Of a DNA stretch of 64,000 nt, positions 62,472-64,000 are shown piece by piece. Source of the stretch: Pseudomonas sp. 10S4 (GTDB taxonomy: Bacteria; Pseudomonadota; Gammaproteobacteria; Pseudomonadales; Pseudomonadaceae). How positions within the stretch are numbered: position 1 is the first letter of the stretch; each line of letters opens with the position of its first letter. The stretch covers positions 3,410,001 to 3,474,000 of the forward strand of contig NZ_CP133774.1 in the NCBI RefSeq assembly GCF_034344865.1. Reading direction: 5' to 3'. Both the position numbers and the translations under genes were made by a program. The notes below the pieces were generated by a model. It did not search any database. It saw only the letters and a list, made by a program, of their open reading frames with translations, and was not told the DNA's origin.

Positions 62472-63260
62472 TTAAGCGGTGCGAAGCGTGCCTGCCAATT
62501 CAATCGGCAAGGCATCGACGGCGGCGCGATGGGCGCGGCGGTCGCTGTTCAAAGGGATGTCGTAGGTGATGCGCGCGCCATAGGCGCCGGGGGCGTGCGG
62601 GTCGATGCGGACCTTGTCGAACACCAGCAGCCGCGTGCCGAGGGTGAAGCCTTCGGACAGGTCATGGGTGACCATGAACACCGTCAGTTGCGTCTCGCGC
62701 CACAGCTCCAGCAGCAACTGATGCATGTCTTTGCGGATGCCCGGATCGAGGGCGCCGAACGGTTCGTCGAGCAGCAACACGCGCGGCTTCATGATCAACG
62801 CCTGGGCGATGGCCAGCCGTTGCTGCATGCCGCCGGAGAGCTGCGCTGGGTACTTGTCCAGCGAGTGGCCGAGGCCGACCTTGTGCAGCAACACTGAAGC
62901 CTGTTCGCGGGCGTCTTTTTTAGCGCTGCCGAACAAGCGCCCGAGCAGTGGCGAGCGCGGCAGTTCGAGGCCGAGGGCGACGTTGTCCAGCACGCTCAGG
63001 TGCGGGAACACCGAGTAGCGCTGGAACACCACGCCACGGCTTGAGTCCGGTTCGCCGGCCAGGGCTTGGCCGTCCAACAAAATCTCGCCGCGACTGGCTT
63101 TTTCCTGACCCAGCAGCAAGCGCAGGAAGGTCGACTTGCCGCAACCCGAAGCGCCGACCAAGGTGCAGAACTCACCCTCGTTGACGTTCAGGTTCAGACC
63201 TTCGAGGACGACCTGATCGGCGTACTGCTGCCAGACGTTTTTCACGGTGATGAAGCTCAT
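62472..63260 (-). CDS. ABC transporter ATP-binding protein (SsuB/NrtD/TauB type)
   Basis: A 262-residue ATPase: Walker A GASGCGKSTFLRLLLG, Q-loop region, signature LSGGMQQRLAIAQALI, Walker B RVLLLDEPFGALD, H-loop MVTHDLSEGF. Its start overlaps the permease stop (ATGA). The specificity follows from the operon: import of the guanidinium/urea-type substrate of the carboxylase. Confidence 0.92.
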   Translation of the reverse strand: MSFITVKNVWQQYADQVVLEGLNLNVNEGEFCTLVGASGCGKSTFLRLLLGQEKASRGEILLDGQALAGEPDSSRGVVFQRYSVFPHLSVLDNVALGLELPRSPLLGRLFGSAKKDAREQASVLLHKVGLGHSLDKYPAQLSGGMQQRLAIAQALIMKPRVLLLDEPFGALDPGIRKDMHQLLLELWRETQLTVFMVTHDLSEGFTLGTRLLVFDKVRIDPHAPGAYGARITYDIPLNSDRRAHRAAVDALPIELAGTLRTA

Positions 63261-64000
63261 GCTCGCGCTCCTTCATACCAAGGAAACGCACGCTGAGTCA
63301 GGCGCTTCAGGCCCCAATCCATCAGCCAGGCGAGCAGGGTGATCCAGACCACATACGGCAGGATCACGTCCATCGCCAGGTAACGGCGCACCAGAAAAAT
63401 CCGGTAGCCGAGGCCGTCAGTGGAGGCGATCGCTTCGGCGGCGATCAGGAACAACCATGCCGAACCGAGCATCAGCCGCAGCGAAATGAGCAGGCGCGGC
63501 AGCAATTGCGGCAGGATCACTCGCAGCATCAGCGTCCAGGTCGAGGCGCCGAGGGTCTGGGCCTTGATCAGCAACTCGACGGGGATTTCCCGGGCGCGTT
63601 GTTCCAGATCCCGAGCCAGCGCCGGGGTGATGCCGATCACGATCAGCATCACTTTCGACAACTCGCCCAAGCCGAAGACGATGAACAGAATCGGCAGGAT
63701 CGCCAGTGGCGGCACCATCGACAGCACCGTCAGCAATGGCGATAACGGTGCGCCGAACAACGGCAAAGTCCCGGCCGCCATGCCCAGGCATAACCCGGCC
63801 AAGGCACTGATGCCCAGTCCAATGACCAGCCGTCGCAGGCTGGAGGCGCTGTCTTGCCAGAGCACGTATTCACCGGTGCGGGTGTCGGCGACGAAGGCCA
63901 GGCGTTTGACCGCGTCGGTCATCTGCACGGCGCTCGGCAGCAGTTTGTCGTTGGGGTTGTCCGTCAGCCGCTCGGCCGAGCCTAAAAAGTAGGCGAGCAG
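63257..64000 (-). CDS. ABC transporter permease (SsuC/TauC type), partial
   Basis: At least 247 residues; the frame is open past the right edge, so the N terminus is outside. LVIGLGISALAGLCLGMAAG and LTVLSMVPPLAILPILFIVF are helices; AQTLGASTWTLMLRVILPQL is the EAA loop that contacts the ATPase. Overlaps the ATPase gene. The solute-binding gene and any ykkC-type guanidine riboswitch would lie to the right, outside the window. Confidence 0.88.
   Translation of the reverse strand: MLAYFLGSAERLTDNPNDKLLPSAVQMTDAVKRLAFVADTRTGEYVLWQDSASSLRRLVIGLGISALAGLCLGMAAGTLPLFGAPLSPLLTVLSMVPPLAILPILFIVFGLGELSKVMLIVIGITPALARDLEQRAREIPVELLIKAQTLGASTWTLMLRVILPQLLPRLLISLRLMLGSAWLFLIAAEAIASTDGLGYRIFLVRRYLAMDVILPYVVWITLLAWLMDWGLKRLTQRAFPWYEGARA

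Overview
The window is a chromosomal segment of a Pseudomonas of the fluorescens/putida lineage. The evidence is a TtgABC/EmhABC-type RND efflux locus with its TetR repressor and a recognisable operator, a PhaG 3-hydroxyacyl-ACP thioesterase/transacylase, chromosomal FosA, OlsBA, generally GC-rich codon use, and many REP palindromes of the kinds typical of this group (cores TGGGAGCGGGCTTGCTCGCG, GTGGCGAGGGAGCTTGCTCC, CGGGCAAGCCTCGCTCCTAC and GCAGCCTTCGGCAGCTCC). Layout: 1-5301, efflux operon emhABC (only the start of emhC is inside) with divergent emhR; 5302-5583, a possible small RNA ending in a strong terminator; 5584-8158, an arsR - MFS - old yellow enzyme operon whose MFS gene carries clustered indels; 8329-15200, envelope lipid genes (acpH, olsBA, clsB), an acyl-CoA-dehydrogenase-like protein, a serine hydrolase and YceI; 15467-21039, a periplasmic GH3 glucosidase and a lemA plus triple TPM-domain operon; 21304-31829, ordinary metabolism and transport, including a lyase/aldolase pair divergent from an XRE-cupin regulator with a perfect 17-bp palindrome between them. 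From about 31830 to 39600 lies an AT-richer, foreign-looking island. It holds wreckage of a type I secretion system: an HlyB-like ATPase that has lost its nucleotide-binding half, joined out of frame to the back half of an HlyD-like adaptor; an outer-membrane barrel; three tandem copies of an immunity-like gene, two of them broken in the same poly-A tract; hairpin repeats with a GGGACAGATTTATTTTT arm; and a repeat-rich secreted-protein fragment joined in frame to the last ~53 residues of a TolC-family protein. Every T1SS component is truncated, so this is either a decayed locus or a collapsed assembly. 39679-45673 carries fosA, a LysE exporter, a PAS-GAF-GGDEF cyclase, stress genes and an orphan HsdR-N-type nuclease. 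45725-55102 has a pair of PixA/AidA-family genes, tam, tRNA-Gly(CCC), phaG, a pseudouridine synthase and a second diguanylate cyclase, plus a small gene with a long structured leader. 55308-64000 is an operon of ABC permease, ABC ATPase, two DUF1989 proteins, a biotin-dependent urea/guanidine carboxylase and allophanate hydrolase. By current knowledge of DUF1989 proteins as carboxyguanidine deiminase subunits it is better read as guanidine than plain urea degradation. The carboxylase is split by a one-base frameshift and carries a complete REP pair inside its reading frame. Several otherwise intact genes (MFS, olsA, a TPM protein, the carboxylase) show one- or two-base frameshifts, so either the sequence contains small errors or this strain is losing genes; only re-sequencing can tell.
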